This document shows, piece by piece, positions 17,366-26,528 of a stretch of DNA of 39,865 nucleotides. The DNA is taken from the NCBI RefSeq assembly GCF_018918005.1, contig NZ_JAHLPR010000053.1:1-39865 (forward strand), read 5' to 3'. A program made the position numbers and the translations under genes. Under the pieces are notes generated by a model. The model searched no databases and was not told where the DNA came from. It saw nothing but the letters and a program-made list of their open reading frames with translations. Origin of the DNA: Paenibacillus sp. MSJ-34. Its GTDB lineage: Bacteria > Bacillota > Bacilli > Paenibacillales > Paenibacillaceae. Each line of letters starts with the position of its first letter. Position 1 is the first letter of the stretch.

Positions 17366-17752
17366 TCACTCCTCGTCGTTAGATGCAACCATGGCATCCT
17401 CATTGTTTTCTTTTTTCTGATAAAGTTCATGCCGCTGGCTGTAGAAGCCTAACAAATATTTACCCGACAACGGTTTATTGTTGAAATCCTCCGTTTTAAA
17501 TTTGGATGCGATTTCATCGATAATTTTGGTCAAGTACGTCGCTTTTGTGCCTAATCGTGCTTGATACGGTTGCAGACTCTTCTGAATGGTCATCCATGTT
17601 CGTTCGGGATGCATCGAGAAAGAATTCATATATCGAATTGCGTTGCTGGAACGCGTCTCATCCCCTAATGCCCGTCTTTCCAATACATCCGCTACAGCCA
17701 ACAGCCGGCCGAATAAATAACTGCGATCGTCGTTTTCTTTATCCAGCGCCAA
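17366..17752 (-). CDS. cas11c: Predicted internal Cas11c small subunit inside cas8c
   Basis: In type I-C systems the small subunit Cas11c is known to be made by internal initiation within cas8c. Here AGGAGG (17761-17766, minus strand) is followed 8 bp later by an in-frame TTG at 17752. This would give a 128-residue, mostly helical product ([20 protein letters not shown] ...) ending at the cas8c stop. Length and start position agree with known Cas11c proteins of about 120-130 residues. A Met codon 24 codons further upstream lacks a ribosome binding site. The presence of Cas11c rests on family knowledge; the precise start is my inference from the Shine-Dalgarno match. Confidence 0.62.
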   Translation of the reverse strand: MALDKENDDRSYLFGRLLAVADVLERRALGDETRSSNAIRYMNSFSMHPERTWMTIQKSLQPYQARLGTKATYLTKIIDEIASKFKTEDFNNKPLSGKYLLGFYSQRHELYQKKENNEDAMVASNDEE

Positions 17753-19249
17753 CTTTAATCCCTCCTCTTTATTGATCAAAGCACACGCAATGCTTAACGT
17801 CTTCTCCCATTCCCACTTTTCCATCGATACGGGATTGGATGCTCTGCGGAATGCGCTTGTTAGAATGTCTTGAGGTATTTTAACGCCATCCACAATACAT
17901 GGCAGCATTCGTTCCATTAACCCTTTAACAAGCTTATCGCCCGCCCTTGGCCCGTATGCGGCAAAGGCGATGTCTTTCGTGGCCGGCGCTCCGTAAAACT
18001 CGATAAATTCTCCCTGTTCGTTTTTACGGTAGCGATGAAGCCATGCACAAGCGGTATGCCACTTTTTCAATCGGTCCAAATAAAGTTCTTTATCCATGTT
18101 TCGATAATATAGGACAGCCATTCTGCCTGTGGTCGCCGAATCTAGAACCATAATATTGACATCGGACTTACCGGACAAATCATTTCTATAGCCGTCCAAC
18201 GCTTTGGACACTTGGCTTGCATACTCTTGATTCGTATTCGATTTTTTGACTGCAACGGGTGCCGACGCAGGGCTAATGGAGTATGTGTCTTCACTTGGAT
18301 CGGGTATATCGAGAGAATCGTTCCCCCAAACCAGGAATACCCTTTGATCGATCGTTTTCCCCTGGCGATGAATCAACCATTTCAAAGCATTATGGGCCTT
18401 CTGTGAAACTTCGTAACTGATACTGGCCGCTTCATTGCTTGTCGTAAATCGGCCGCGAAATGTAAAGCCGCTTGTATCGTTTGCAGAGATTAACTTGGCC
18501 TTATCCGCCGCGTTTCTGATCTTATTCGCGTGCCTGTCGGTGCTTGGGAGCTTTCTTCCCGTTACGTAACAAATATCCTCGCCGCCTAACAGATTTTCAT
18601 AATACTTGATGAAAGAATCATACATCCCCGAATCCTTCCAAACTGGGGATAATACTTCTTCACCCGGAGAATAAACGTTGAACCTTACAAACGCGCTTTC
18701 CTGCCCCCCGGCAACGACGGAAAAGATGGGAGGCCGCTCTCCTTGCCCTTCCCATTTCTCCATGAACCGATTATTCCCGTCGACGTACAGAATACGCTGA
18801 ACGATTAAATCTTGAATTAACCGTCTCTTGCTTAAATACCGGTAGATACTTTTCACTTTGGAATGCGCATACGGCGATTCGGCCCAATTCTTCAATGCTT
18901 CAATATAATGCGAAAAAGGTTCCTCTTCCTTAATCTCGCCGCCATAGGTTGCAAAATCGCCGGCAACATAGCTTAATTTATCATGCAGCGGATAGGGGGC
19001 GATGACTGAACCGGCCCGACTTGCGGATTTTTCGGTACACGGGATTAAAGTGCTCGCGTCTTCTTTATCAATTACGATAGCCGAATGAAAATTTCCGTCC
19101 TCGGTAATCGCCACTTCGATATGAGCATTTTGCGTCGTATGGGAGATAGGCAAGAGCGTGTACTCTTGACCGTTATACTTTTTTTCAATCTCGCCGACAC
19201 GATCGAGATTGGATTGATAGGTCTCAAATAAGTTTAATAACCAGCTCAT
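17366..19249 (-). CDS. cas8c: Type I-C Cascade large subunit Cas8c (Csd1)
   Basis: This 627-residue large subunit recognises the PAM and helps open target DNA. The N-terminus [21 protein letters not shown] and internal CYVTGRK (around residues 229-235), with [13 protein letters not shown] and LVWGNDS further on, are typical of Csd1. The C-terminal 128 residues form the helical domain that is also predicted to be translated alone as Cas11c. The start ATG overlaps the cas5c stop by 4 bp. Length is normal for the family and no frameshift was seen. Confidence 0.95.
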   Translation of the reverse strand: MSWLLNLFETYQSNLDRVGEIEKKYNGQEYTLLPISHTTQNAHIEVAITEDGNFHSAIVIDKEDASTLIPCTEKSASRAGSVIAPYPLHDKLSYVAGDFATYGGEIKEEEPFSHYIEALKNWAESPYAHSKVKSIYRYLSKRRLIQDLIVQRILYVDGNNRFMEKWEGQGERPPIFSVVAGGQESAFVRFNVYSPGEEVLSPVWKDSGMYDSFIKYYENLLGGEDICYVTGRKLPSTDRHANKIRNAADKAKLISANDTSGFTFRGRFTTSNEAASISYEVSQKAHNALKWLIHRQGKTIDQRVFLVWGNDSLDIPDPSEDTYSISPASAPVAVKKSNTNQEYASQVSKALDGYRNDLSGKSDVNIMVLDSATTGRMAVLYYRNMDKELYLDRLKKWHTACAWLHRYRKNEQGEFIEFYGAPATKDIAFAAYGPRAGDKLVKGLMERMLPCIVDGVKIPQDILTSAFRRASNPVSMEKWEWEKTLSIACALINKEEGLKLALDKENDDRSYLFGRLLAVADVLERRALGDETRSSNAIRYMNSFSMHPERTWMTIQKSLQPYQARLGTKATYLTKIIDEIASKFKTEDFNNKPLSGKYLLGFYSQRHELYQKKENNEDAMVASNDEE

Positions 19250-19965
19250 GGATTCACCCCCTCTTCCATCTGGGCATACAATTCGTCCGCCGATTCCACA
19301 TTGGTTTGGTCAAAATGCTTCGGCTTCATGTCCGCGATTTTGCGGATTTGCGTGCACTGTTCAGGCCTGATAAATTGAATGACGCCATTTTTCATCACCG
19401 GATTCCAAAGGCGCACTTCCAATTGATCTCTACCCGTTTCATCCGGATAATTGATGCCATGCACCATATTGCCTAGATGGATATCGCCGTAGTTATCGTA
19501 AAATCCCTCCCCTTCATCGAAGGCGCAAGGCTCCACATACCCTTGGCATTCGCGCGCGCCAAGGAAAATATCTCTACGACCTCCGGCCTGAAGCGATCGC
19601 TTGAAAATGTTATGGTGCTTGAATTCGTTGCGGTCATGAGCCAAGTCCGGCCGATTCACATTGAATTCAAAATAAGCCCTCACCCGATAACGAACGTCTC
19701 TCAAATAGGTGTAATTGGCAAGCGTATTCCCTCCGCCGTACTCGATCGGGCGCACCCCTTTGGATTCCATTCGAATGGGGTTCATCACGCGCACAGAGTC
19801 GATGATCATCATGATGGTGGGTTTCCAATAGATTGATTCCACTATCCCCTTTAGAGACTGATAAGTCGGCACCTGGTAAGATAACTTCTCCCCGCCCAAC
19901 TTGGTTAATGGATCGGTAAATAGGGCGTAATCTCCGGAGACTTCAAATTCTATCGAGTTTCTCAT
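19246..19965 (-). CDS. cas5c: Type I-C crRNA-processing subunit Cas5c (Cas5d)
   Basis: This 239-residue RAMP endonuclease cuts pre-crRNA in systems that, like this one, lack Cas6, and then caps the crRNA 5' end. I start it at the ATG preceded by a full AAGGAGGTGA site rather than nine codons earlier. With that numbering Tyr46 (VESIYW) and Lys116-His117 (NEFKHHN) coincide with the catalytic Tyr46, Lys116 and His117 described for the Bacillus halodurans enzyme. This supports both the start and activity. It lies 23 bp downstream of cas3. Confidence 0.95.
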   Translation of the reverse strand: MRNSIEFEVSGDYALFTDPLTKLGGEKLSYQVPTYQSLKGIVESIYWKPTIMMIIDSVRVMNPIRMESKGVRPIEYGGGNTLANYTYLRDVRYRVRAYFEFNVNRPDLAHDRNEFKHHNIFKRSLQAGGRRDIFLGARECQGYVEPCAFDEGEGFYDNYGDIHLGNMVHGINYPDETGRDQLEVRLWNPVMKNGVIQFIRPEQCTQIRKIADMKPKHFDQTNVESADELYAQMEEGVNP

Positions 19966-19988
19966 GGATTTCACCTCCTTTCGCGATT

Positions 19989-22415
19989 TCAATAGATACT
20001 TAAATCGAATTGACTGTCGTTCTCGACATCGAGACCAAACTCATCGCTATATGCGCTTTCTTTCAACACCAGCACCTTTCCATCAAGGCAACTTGCCAGT
20101 CCTCCGTTTTGCGATAATATCCTCAATTCATGATCGAACAAATTGATAGTATACTGCTGCGCTCTCCGCAATAATCGGGTAAGGTCTTCAATTCTGCTAT
20201 GGCCGCTCAGTTCAGCGATGATGTCTTTTCCTTCTTCCCCATATGGCACGATAACCGATGTCGTAAGGTCGTCGATAACACGGAAATGTTCCGCCGCGGT
20301 GCGGTAACTGTTCGCCAAAAATAAAGGAGGACGCTCCTTATATTTGCTGCGATATTCTTGAAAGTACGGGTTGTCTGCTATTTTCGCCGACAACAATGTT
20401 GTCATGTCTTTCCTTAGTTTCGGTATGAAATAATTCAAGTCCGATGTAAACTTCGTATAGAATTCTTTAAAATACTTATCCATTGCTTGAACCGACAGGA
20501 TGTGTCCGCCATGGTATGTCCGATCGCGCTTCAAATCAATAAGAATTCTCTTCGAAATTTCCTTGCCAATTTTAATTTCTTTTAACCGATTCAGATTTTC
20601 CTCAGCATGGTCGATGACATAGACTTGTCGGATTTCCCGCTCACCGTGCCGATTGCAACGCCCTGCCGCTTGCGCAATGGAATCGAGCCCTGCCAGAGAA
20701 CGAACGACACATTCGAAGCTTACGTCAACCCCCGCTTCGATCAACTGCGTACTAACGCATACGATTTTATCGCCCTTCTTCAAATGTTCACGCACTTCAT
20801 CTAAAAGATCGTTTCGATGCGCAGCGCACATTGAAGTGCTTAGATGATAGATGGGAACGCTGCTCATTGTCGTTTTCAATTGTTCGTATAGTTTCTTCAC
20901 AACGGTTTTTGTGTTCAATACGACAAGAACGCTTTGAACTTCATCCATCTTCCCGGTAATAAATTCACATAGCTTTTCATTATCAAATTCTTCGCTGGTT
21001 GCTCGATCGATGACTTCCACCCGTTTGAACGATGCAATGACATGATCCAAATTATCGATCATTTCCGCATCCGGGCTGATCTCCAGTCTGCTTTCAACAA
21101 AGTCTAGCGCAGGCTGCGTAGCCGTACACAGTACGATACCGGTTCGACCGTAAGTTTGCAAAAAGTTCAATGCTTGATTAAATAAAGAGACGCAGGAAAC
21201 GGGAACTTTCTGTACTTCGTCGAATACAATGACCGATTCGCATAAATTATGAAGCCGTCGAATATTCCTGCTGCCCTTGGCGTAGAACACATTTAAAAAC
21301 TGCACCATGGTTGTAAAAATAATGGGAGAATCCCAGTTGTCTTTGGCAAGTTTCAATTTTTGCCGCACATTCATGAAACCGTCGAAGTTCTCATCGTCTT
21401 CGTCGAGATCATCAACCACATTGGAATGATGCTCCAAAATGTTGACATCATCCATGAGAATTTTGCGAACTTCCGCCGCGTTCTGTTCTATGATTGTCGT
21501 ATATGGAACGACGTAAATAATATGTTTCTTGCTGTATTTCATAGCGTGCTTTAATGCATATCTCAAGCTGGCCAACGTCTTTCCGCCGCCGGTTGGAATG
21601 GATAGCGTGTAAATCCCCGACGGCCTCTCGGCAAAACGGTCGCATTGTTCCGACATCTCGCTTCTTAATTGATGAATCGGTGAACCGTCGGCCCGATTCG
21701 CGAAAGAGTTTAACTTATCCATCAGACTTTTATAGTAGGCAGCGAAGAGTTCGTTATGATCTCTGATAGATTCTTCTGTCTTGTTCTCCTCAAACAACCG
21801 GGTGTTCGTTCGGTCCGCATCAATTAATGCGCTGAAAATAAATTTGGTTAAAAACATGGCCTTCTCTTCTGTGCTCGCGGAACATTCTTTCGCTATAAAG
21901 GCTTCTAATTCGGCTGCTGCCTTATCCGCGTAACTATGGAATTCTTCTTCGCTCATAACGTGTTCAAAAAATAATTGTTCCGTCCGTTCAAATTCAACCA
22001 ACACTTTATCGCGAACGCGATGCAGATAGTCGGATTCTAATTGTTGATTCAGGAAATCGTGAAGATAGGAATGATGAGATATAATTGCATTGCCTACAAT
22101 TTCGGCTAACAACCCTTTATACGGTTGGCCAATCCCGGGATGATACAGCTTGTATAATAATTTCCCGCCTGCGGTTGAATGATCGACGCTTCCTCGCTTC
22201 GGCGGAGAATCGGGATTATGAACCGCTTCTAATATGTATTGTCTAAACTCATTCGTGTATTTTCCCAAATCGTGAAGCATGCCCGCTAATCCGGCGATAT
22301 GTTTGACACCGATTTTTTCTCCGAACAATTCCGCTAACTCTTTGACCCCTAGTAGATGCTCCTTCACGGTTTGTTGTTGATGGTCAATTTCACGGATGTG
22401 AGCAATATAAGTCAT
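19989..22415 (-). CDS. cas3: CRISPR-associated helicase/nuclease Cas3
   Basis: This 808-residue effector is recruited by Cascade to unwind and degrade target DNA. The N-terminal HD nuclease shows His48-Asp49 (MLHDLGK), His79 (SVDHST) and His114-His115 (SHHS). The superfamily 2 helicase shows Walker A IPTGGGKT (Lys279), DEVQ at 399-402 as the DEAH-box variant, CTATQP near 430, and the motif V/VI segments [13 protein letters not shown] and [11 protein letters not shown]. The ATG at 22415 is chosen over the GTG five codons upstream because the GAGGGGGG site lies just before it. First gene of the cas operon. Confidence 0.97.
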   Translation of the reverse strand: MTYIAHIREIDHQQQTVKEHLLGVKELAELFGEKIGVKHIAGLAGMLHDLGKYTNEFRQYILEAVHNPDSPPKRGSVDHSTAGGKLLYKLYHPGIGQPYKGLLAEIVGNAIISHHSYLHDFLNQQLESDYLHRVRDKVLVEFERTEQLFFEHVMSEEEFHSYADKAAAELEAFIAKECSASTEEKAMFLTKFIFSALIDADRTNTRLFEENKTEESIRDHNELFAAYYKSLMDKLNSFANRADGSPIHQLRSEMSEQCDRFAERPSGIYTLSIPTGGGKTLASLRYALKHAMKYSKKHIIYVVPYTTIIEQNAAEVRKILMDDVNILEHHSNVVDDLDEDDENFDGFMNVRQKLKLAKDNWDSPIIFTTMVQFLNVFYAKGSRNIRRLHNLCESVIVFDEVQKVPVSCVSLFNQALNFLQTYGRTGIVLCTATQPALDFVESRLEISPDAEMIDNLDHVIASFKRVEVIDRATSEEFDNEKLCEFITGKMDEVQSVLVVLNTKTVVKKLYEQLKTTMSSVPIYHLSTSMCAAHRNDLLDEVREHLKKGDKIVCVSTQLIEAGVDVSFECVVRSLAGLDSIAQAAGRCNRHGEREIRQVYVIDHAEENLNRLKEIKIGKEISKRILIDLKRDRTYHGGHILSVQAMDKYFKEFYTKFTSDLNYFIPKLRKDMTTLLSAKIADNPYFQEYRSKYKERPPLFLANSYRTAAEHFRVIDDLTTSVIVPYGEEGKDIIAELSGHSRIEDLTRLLRRAQQYTINLFDHELRILSQNGGLASCLDGKVLVLKESAYSDEFGLDVENDSQFDLSIY

Positions 22416-22464
22416 TTCTGCCCCCCTCACCCATAATCAGTTCAAAATACCTATTTGATCTTGC

Positions 22465-22492
22465 TTATTAGTAATTCGACAGAATTCTTCAA
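22465..22492 (-). promoter_or_regulatory. Candidate promoter of the cas operon
   Basis: On the minus strand TTGAAG (22487-22492) and TAATAA (22465-22470) are 16 bp apart, about 50 bp before the cas3 start and downstream of the terminator that closes array 2. Fair but not consensus. Confidence 0.4.
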
Positions 22493-22545
22493 TCCCCTTC
22501 CAAATTACCCATAATTTTCGACAATTCGTCACCTTATGCTTGCAA

Positions 22546-22580
22546 AACAAAAAAACACCCTCGGTTCTTTGAGAGTGTTA
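22546..22580 (-). terminator. Terminator between CRISPR array 2 and cas3
   Basis: On the minus strand ACACTCTC pairs with GAGGGTGT (one G-T wobble) around an 8-nt loop, followed by seven T's. It should stop leftward transcription of array 2 before the cas operon promoter. Confidence 0.8.
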
Positions 22581-22616
22581 GTTTGTTCGATTAGCGCTCC
22601 GGGTTCCGCGTGTGAC

Positions 22617-22648
22617 TATAGGAATCCAGCATCCGCGAAGGATTCGAC
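22617..22648 (-). repeat. Decayed terminal CRISPR repeat of array 2
   Basis: The segment keeps CCA-GCATCC, a GCGAA loop and GGAT-CGAC, with the 5' part lost and one base missing. A 32-bp spacer-sized stretch (22649-22680), containing the palindrome GGAACGC-ATA-GCGTTCC, separates it from the first intact repeat. It is the oldest, degenerate end of the array. Confidence 0.75.
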
Positions 22649-22680
22649 AAGCGGGAACGCATAGCGTTCCTACCTTTGAT

Positions 22681-24789
22681 ATTTCAATCCACGCATCCAC
22701 GAAGGATGCGACGTTTCGGATCTGTTGTTCCTGTCGACATCTTCAAGATTTCAATCCACGCATCCACGTAGGATGCGACGTAAACGTCCCGCCTGCAGCG
22801 GACAGATCCCCGCATTTCAATCCACGCATCCACGTAGGATGCGACACACAATCTAAAATTTGGGCTGATGAACCTGAGCAATTTCAATCCACGCATCCAC
22901 GTAGGATGCGACGGCAGGCCGGCTCATTCAAGTTCAAAACCTTCCGCAATTTCAATCCACGCATCCACGTAGGATGCGACTATTTGGCCGAGGCGTTGCG
23001 TCAAGCTTGGGCTATTTCAATCCACGCATCCACGTAGGATGCGACACTCCTGGTAAGACAATGACATCCTGCTGCGGATCATTTCAATCCACGCATCCAC
23101 GTAGGATGCGACCGCCGCCGCGTCTTGTCATAATGCCATCTACCAAAAATTTCAATCCACGCATCCACGTAGGATGCGACTTAGCTCCATTTATTATCTT
23201 CTCCTTTATTTACAGGATTTCAATCCACGCATCCACGTAGGATGCGACCGCGTAAAACCAGACTTTACTTACGCTCCGAGATGATTTCAATCCACGCATC
23301 CACGTAGGATGCGACACCAAGCCGACCAAGTCCAATGGCATGCGTACTCATTTCAATCCACGCATCCACGTAGGATGCGACTAAAAAGAGAAATGTTGCT
23401 ATGCGTAGTTCCTTCATTTCAATCCACGCATCCACGTAGGATGCGACGGTTTCCGGGACGCGCTGGGCAAGTACTTTATATTTTTATTTCAATCCACGCA
23501 TCCACGTAGGATGCGACGATGTTTCAAATGATTGGATACGTTTCCTTCTATCCATTTCAATCCACGCATCCACGTAGGATGCGACCGAAAACGTTGATTG
23601 TGCCTGTATCGTTACAAACATTTCAATCCACGCATCCACGTAGGATGCGACTACAGCCGGGGGATAATTTACTCAAGGTATCCCGAAATTTCAATCCACG
23701 CATCCACGTAGGATGCGACTGATGCGGATGATAGTGATTGGAATGATCTTGTAATTTCAATCCACGCATCCACGTAGGATGCGACATGATTAGCTGTCTC
23801 GCTGTGGTATTGTGCAAGATTTCAATCCACGCATCCACGTAGGATGCGACACAGGCAGCACGGACATGATGGGCAATAAAGTGTTCATTTCAATCCACGC
23901 ATCCACGTAGGATGCGACTGCAACTAATAATATAAAATATACATAATGGAGATTTCAATCCACGCATCCACGTAGGATGCGACGTTCCTAACTCGATGTG
24001 CTGCTGGATGTTCTCGACATTTCAATCCACGCATCCACGTAGGATGCGACCAGAAGCAATGTTTGGGCACGCTTCAAAGATTCGCATTTCAATCCACGCA
24101 TCCACGTAGGATGCGACGTCGTCGAGTTAGCCCGGCGGAACTGGTCGGATGAATTTCAATCCACGCATCCACGTAGGATGCGACTCCGATTCATGAGCAT
24201 GCGTTCTTTGGGTTTAACGTATTTCAATCCACGCATCCACGTAGGATGCGACTCCGATTCATGAGCATGCGTTCTTTGGGTTTAACGTATTTCAATCCAC
24301 GCATCCACGTAGGATGCGACCTTTCGGACGCTCCTCGGATGATTTCAATGGTAATTTCAATCCACGCATCCACGTAGGATGCGACCGACCCCGACATCGT
24401 AGCAGGATTACTGGACAAAACATTTCAATCCACGCATCCACGTAGGATGCGACGCTTTTTCTCTTCCAGCAAAGCGCCATATGATTATTTCAATCCACGC
24501 ATCCACGTAGGATGCGACCAAGTACCACTCCTTTTGGATACTGCCTATATACCTATTTCAATCCACGCATCCACGTAGGATGCGACGGATGAAGTCACAA
24601 CCATCGAAAACTCTGTACTCCGGATTTCAATCCACGCATCCACGTAGGATGCGACTGAAACTGCCTCCGAGGAGATGATGTGCGATGAAATTTCAATCCA
24701 CGCATCCACGTAGGATGCGACGTTCTTTTTGGCGTTCTGCTTCCTCTTTCCATGCTTATTTCAATCCACGCATCCACGTAGGATGCGAC
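22681..24789 (-). CRISPR. CRISPR array 2, type I-C, 32 repeats and 31 spacers
   Basis: Repeats are 32 bp, spacers 33-38 bp, and the orientation is leftward as in array 1. The stem GCATCC/GGATGC and both flanks equal those of array 1, but the plus-strand loop is ACGTA instead of GCGAG. The left-most (oldest) repeat has ACGAA. Two neighbouring spacers (24185-24220 and 24253-24288) are identical. The leader is at the right end. The spacer at 24321-24353 carries a chance copy of GATTTCAAT from the repeat. The array lies just upstream of the cas operon and is insulated from it by a terminator. Confidence 0.98.
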
Positions 24790-24958
24790 TCCGATTTTTC
24801 ATCAAAATGACTTAAAAAATCGCTATTTATTATCAAATATACACTCAAACCCAGAAAATCGCTACTTATCGCAATGTATTTTTTGGATTATAAACTAATA
24901 AAAGTTAAAATCCTGGTGCGAATGTCCCTGCAAATTCATGTTCGCTTCACATTCGCAC
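24790..24958 (-). promoter_or_regulatory. Leader of CRISPR array 2
   Basis: This AT-rich leader is homologous to that of array 1. It starts with the same TCCGATTTT next to the repeat and carries a minus-strand TATAAT before CCAAAAAA. The 43-bp block at 24916-24958 is bounded by ten-base arms GTGCGAATGT and ACATTCGCAC. The distance from this block to the first repeat is 126 bp, against 127 bp in array 1. Confidence 0.85.
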
Positions 24959-25009
24959 TTTCCTGACAATCGTCCGGCCGCCGATCCCGTAATCGGCGGA
25001 AGAATGTTC

Positions 25010-25572
25010 TTACCCAGTACTCTTTTCCCTCTCAACTTTATACCCGATCTGCTCCAATTTCCCTTTCCAATTCCCAATATAGAAGCAGCAGAATCCGATC
25101 ACCGCGCCTACCGTATTAAAAAACAGATCATCTACGGTAGCCGAGCGTGTCGTTGTAAACAGGACTTGGGTCAATTCGATCGTCGCGGAGAACCCCAAGC
25201 CCAGCAAGGCGGTTATATAGATTTTTCTGGCAAATGGATACAGCATCGGCATAAACAAACCGAATGGGACCGTCATTACGATGTTCGCAAGCGAATAGTA
25301 CCATTGCTGTTTTATGCCCGAGATCCCTCCAAGCTCTGAAAAATAATGAAGTCAATCGAGACCTGTCTGGGATACAATCCGGGAATCGGAATAACAAAAT
25401 GAAACGGCTTGAGGGTAAAGTAAGAAACACCCAGCAAATATAGAAAAAATATAAACAATATCCATTCGCGATATCGTGTAACGGGCCGTTTCCTGCGAGC
25501 TTTCCATCGGAACAGGAACCATGCCGCAATCGCGGCGCATGCCAGAAGTATAAAGTTTAGTTTAAACACCAT
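25010..25572 (-). pseudogene. VanZ-family membrane protein with a single frameshift
   Basis: Two frames together make one VanZ-like protein of about 187 residues. The first (25572 to about 25335) begins with a good GGAAGAGG ribosome binding site and contains two membrane helices and YFTLKPFHF. The second continues with GGISGIKQQWYYSLANIVM, PFGLFMP and ELTQVLF, the family core, to 25010. The switch falls at a run of five T's (minus strand) near 25336-25341; one more T would restore the frame. It is either a recent pseudogene or a homopolymer sequencing error. VanZ-like proteins are membrane proteins associated with low-level teicoplanin resistance; the role here is unknown. Confidence 0.78.
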
Positions 25573-25645
25573 GAAAAAGTTCCTCTTCCTTCTCGATTGT
25601 TGCTATCCAAAAAATCTACTCAATATCCTATTCATGGCCGGGAAG

Positions 25646-26170
25646 CTACTTCTTCAATATACCCAAATATTCTATCCAAGGTCCGACATCCGCCTTGTAT
25701 CGCTTGGCCATGACTCGTACGATTTGGGCGATATGCGTCAGATCGTGAGCAACCCATGTGGAAAGCAATTCTCTTACCTTCACTACACCAAACGCAGGGT
25801 GCGAGCCCGTTAACTCCAGATGCGACTCAGGGTCGACAAGCTCCTTCAGTTTCGCTATATTCTGCGCTCGAATCGTCTTAAATTCAAGCAAACTTTGTGC
25901 CGTCGATCTGTCGGAGCTTTCTTGCAAGTGAGCGTAACGATCGAATGGAGGAAACGGTTGATCTTCGCCCACCTTCAGAATCCATTCCAGCCGGGGGATC
26001 CAATTGTTTTTTTCTCCCTCAATAAGATGCTCGATCACTTCCGTAACATTCCAGGTTCCTTCGCCTTCATTACATTGAAGCCACCCATCGGACAACCCGG
26101 TTAGAAAATACTCCAAAGTTTGCGGCGTGCGTTCCAGAACCTCAATCGCTTCATTCATATGAAAATTCAT
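25646..26170 (-). CDS. DinB-family (DinB_2) metal-binding four-helix protein
   Basis: This 174-residue member of the DinB/YfiT-like superfamily has the three expected metal-binding histidines: His48 (VIEHLIEGE), and His142 and His146 ([11 protein letters not shown]). Bacillithiol-dependent S-transferases belong to the same superfamily, but the substrate cannot be read from the sequence. AAAGGAG precedes the ATG by 9 bp. It appears to be a single gene. Confidence 0.83.
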   Translation of the reverse strand: MNFHMNEAIEVLERTPQTLEYFLTGLSDGWLQCNEGEGTWNVTEVIEHLIEGEKNNWIPRLEWILKVGEDQPFPPFDRYAHLQESSDRSTAQSLLEFKTIRAQNIAKLKELVDPESHLELTGSHPAFGVVKVRELLSTWVAHDLTHIAQIVRVMAKRYKADVGPWIEYLGILKK

Positions 26171-26202
26171 ATATAACTGCTCCTTTCTGCGAGCCCCCCG
26201 CT

Positions 26203-26395
26203 ATGTAACTGCAATGATCCATTTACAAAACCAAATTCGGACGAATTTCACCTGAGCAACTGCAAATATCCATTAATTTCCTCCCATATGGACGTAAAAT
26301 CAGAAAAACGAGCCCGATTAGCTGGATATTTGCAGCTACTGCCTGCCAAAAACCGTTTTTGCACCAAAATAAGTGGATTTTCGCAGTTGCTAGAT
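26203..26395. repeat. Intergenic repeat: two direct and two inverted copies of AACTGCAAATATCCA
   Basis: Copies read TAACTGCAATGATCCATTTA (about 26205), CAACTGCAAATATCCATTAA (about 26259), and inverted TGGATATTTGCAGCTACTG (about 26323) and TGGATTTTCGCAGTTGCTAG (about 26374). The pairs could fold into a large cruciform or RNA hairpin. No gene was seen between 26171 and 26475. Confidence 0.55.
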
Positions 26396-26475
26396 CCTGC
26401 CATCAAACACTTTCATTTCGGCCTTTGACCGTTAGCGATGCTTCGTGGAGGATATGGGATCCCCCTATCCGGTCT

Positions 26476-26511
26476 AAAAAAGAGCCTTGCGGCTCTACGG
26501 CTCTCCGCAAG
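26476..26511 (-). terminator. Terminator of the cytochrome P450 gene
   Basis: On the minus strand GAGCC-GCAA-GGCTC is followed by TTTTTT. A longer alternative stem CTTGCGG/CCGCAAG overlaps it. Confidence 0.85.
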
Positions 26512-26528
26512 CCATTCTCGCGAATGGG

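Noticed and set aside
22649..22680. Palindrome GGAACGC-ATA-GCGTTCC as a possible regulatory site of the cas operon
   Set aside because: It sits in the spacer-sized interval next to the decayed repeat and lies beyond the terminator from cas3, so it is more likely old spacer DNA.
22612..24777. Similar repeated frames across array 2 (NPRIHVGCD, SHPTWMRGLK)
   Set aside because: Same cause: frames running through CRISPR repeats.
24895..25077. Sixty-codon minus-strand frame at the array 2 leader
   Set aside because: It overlaps the conserved leader block and the end of the vanZ-like gene and has no ribosome binding site.
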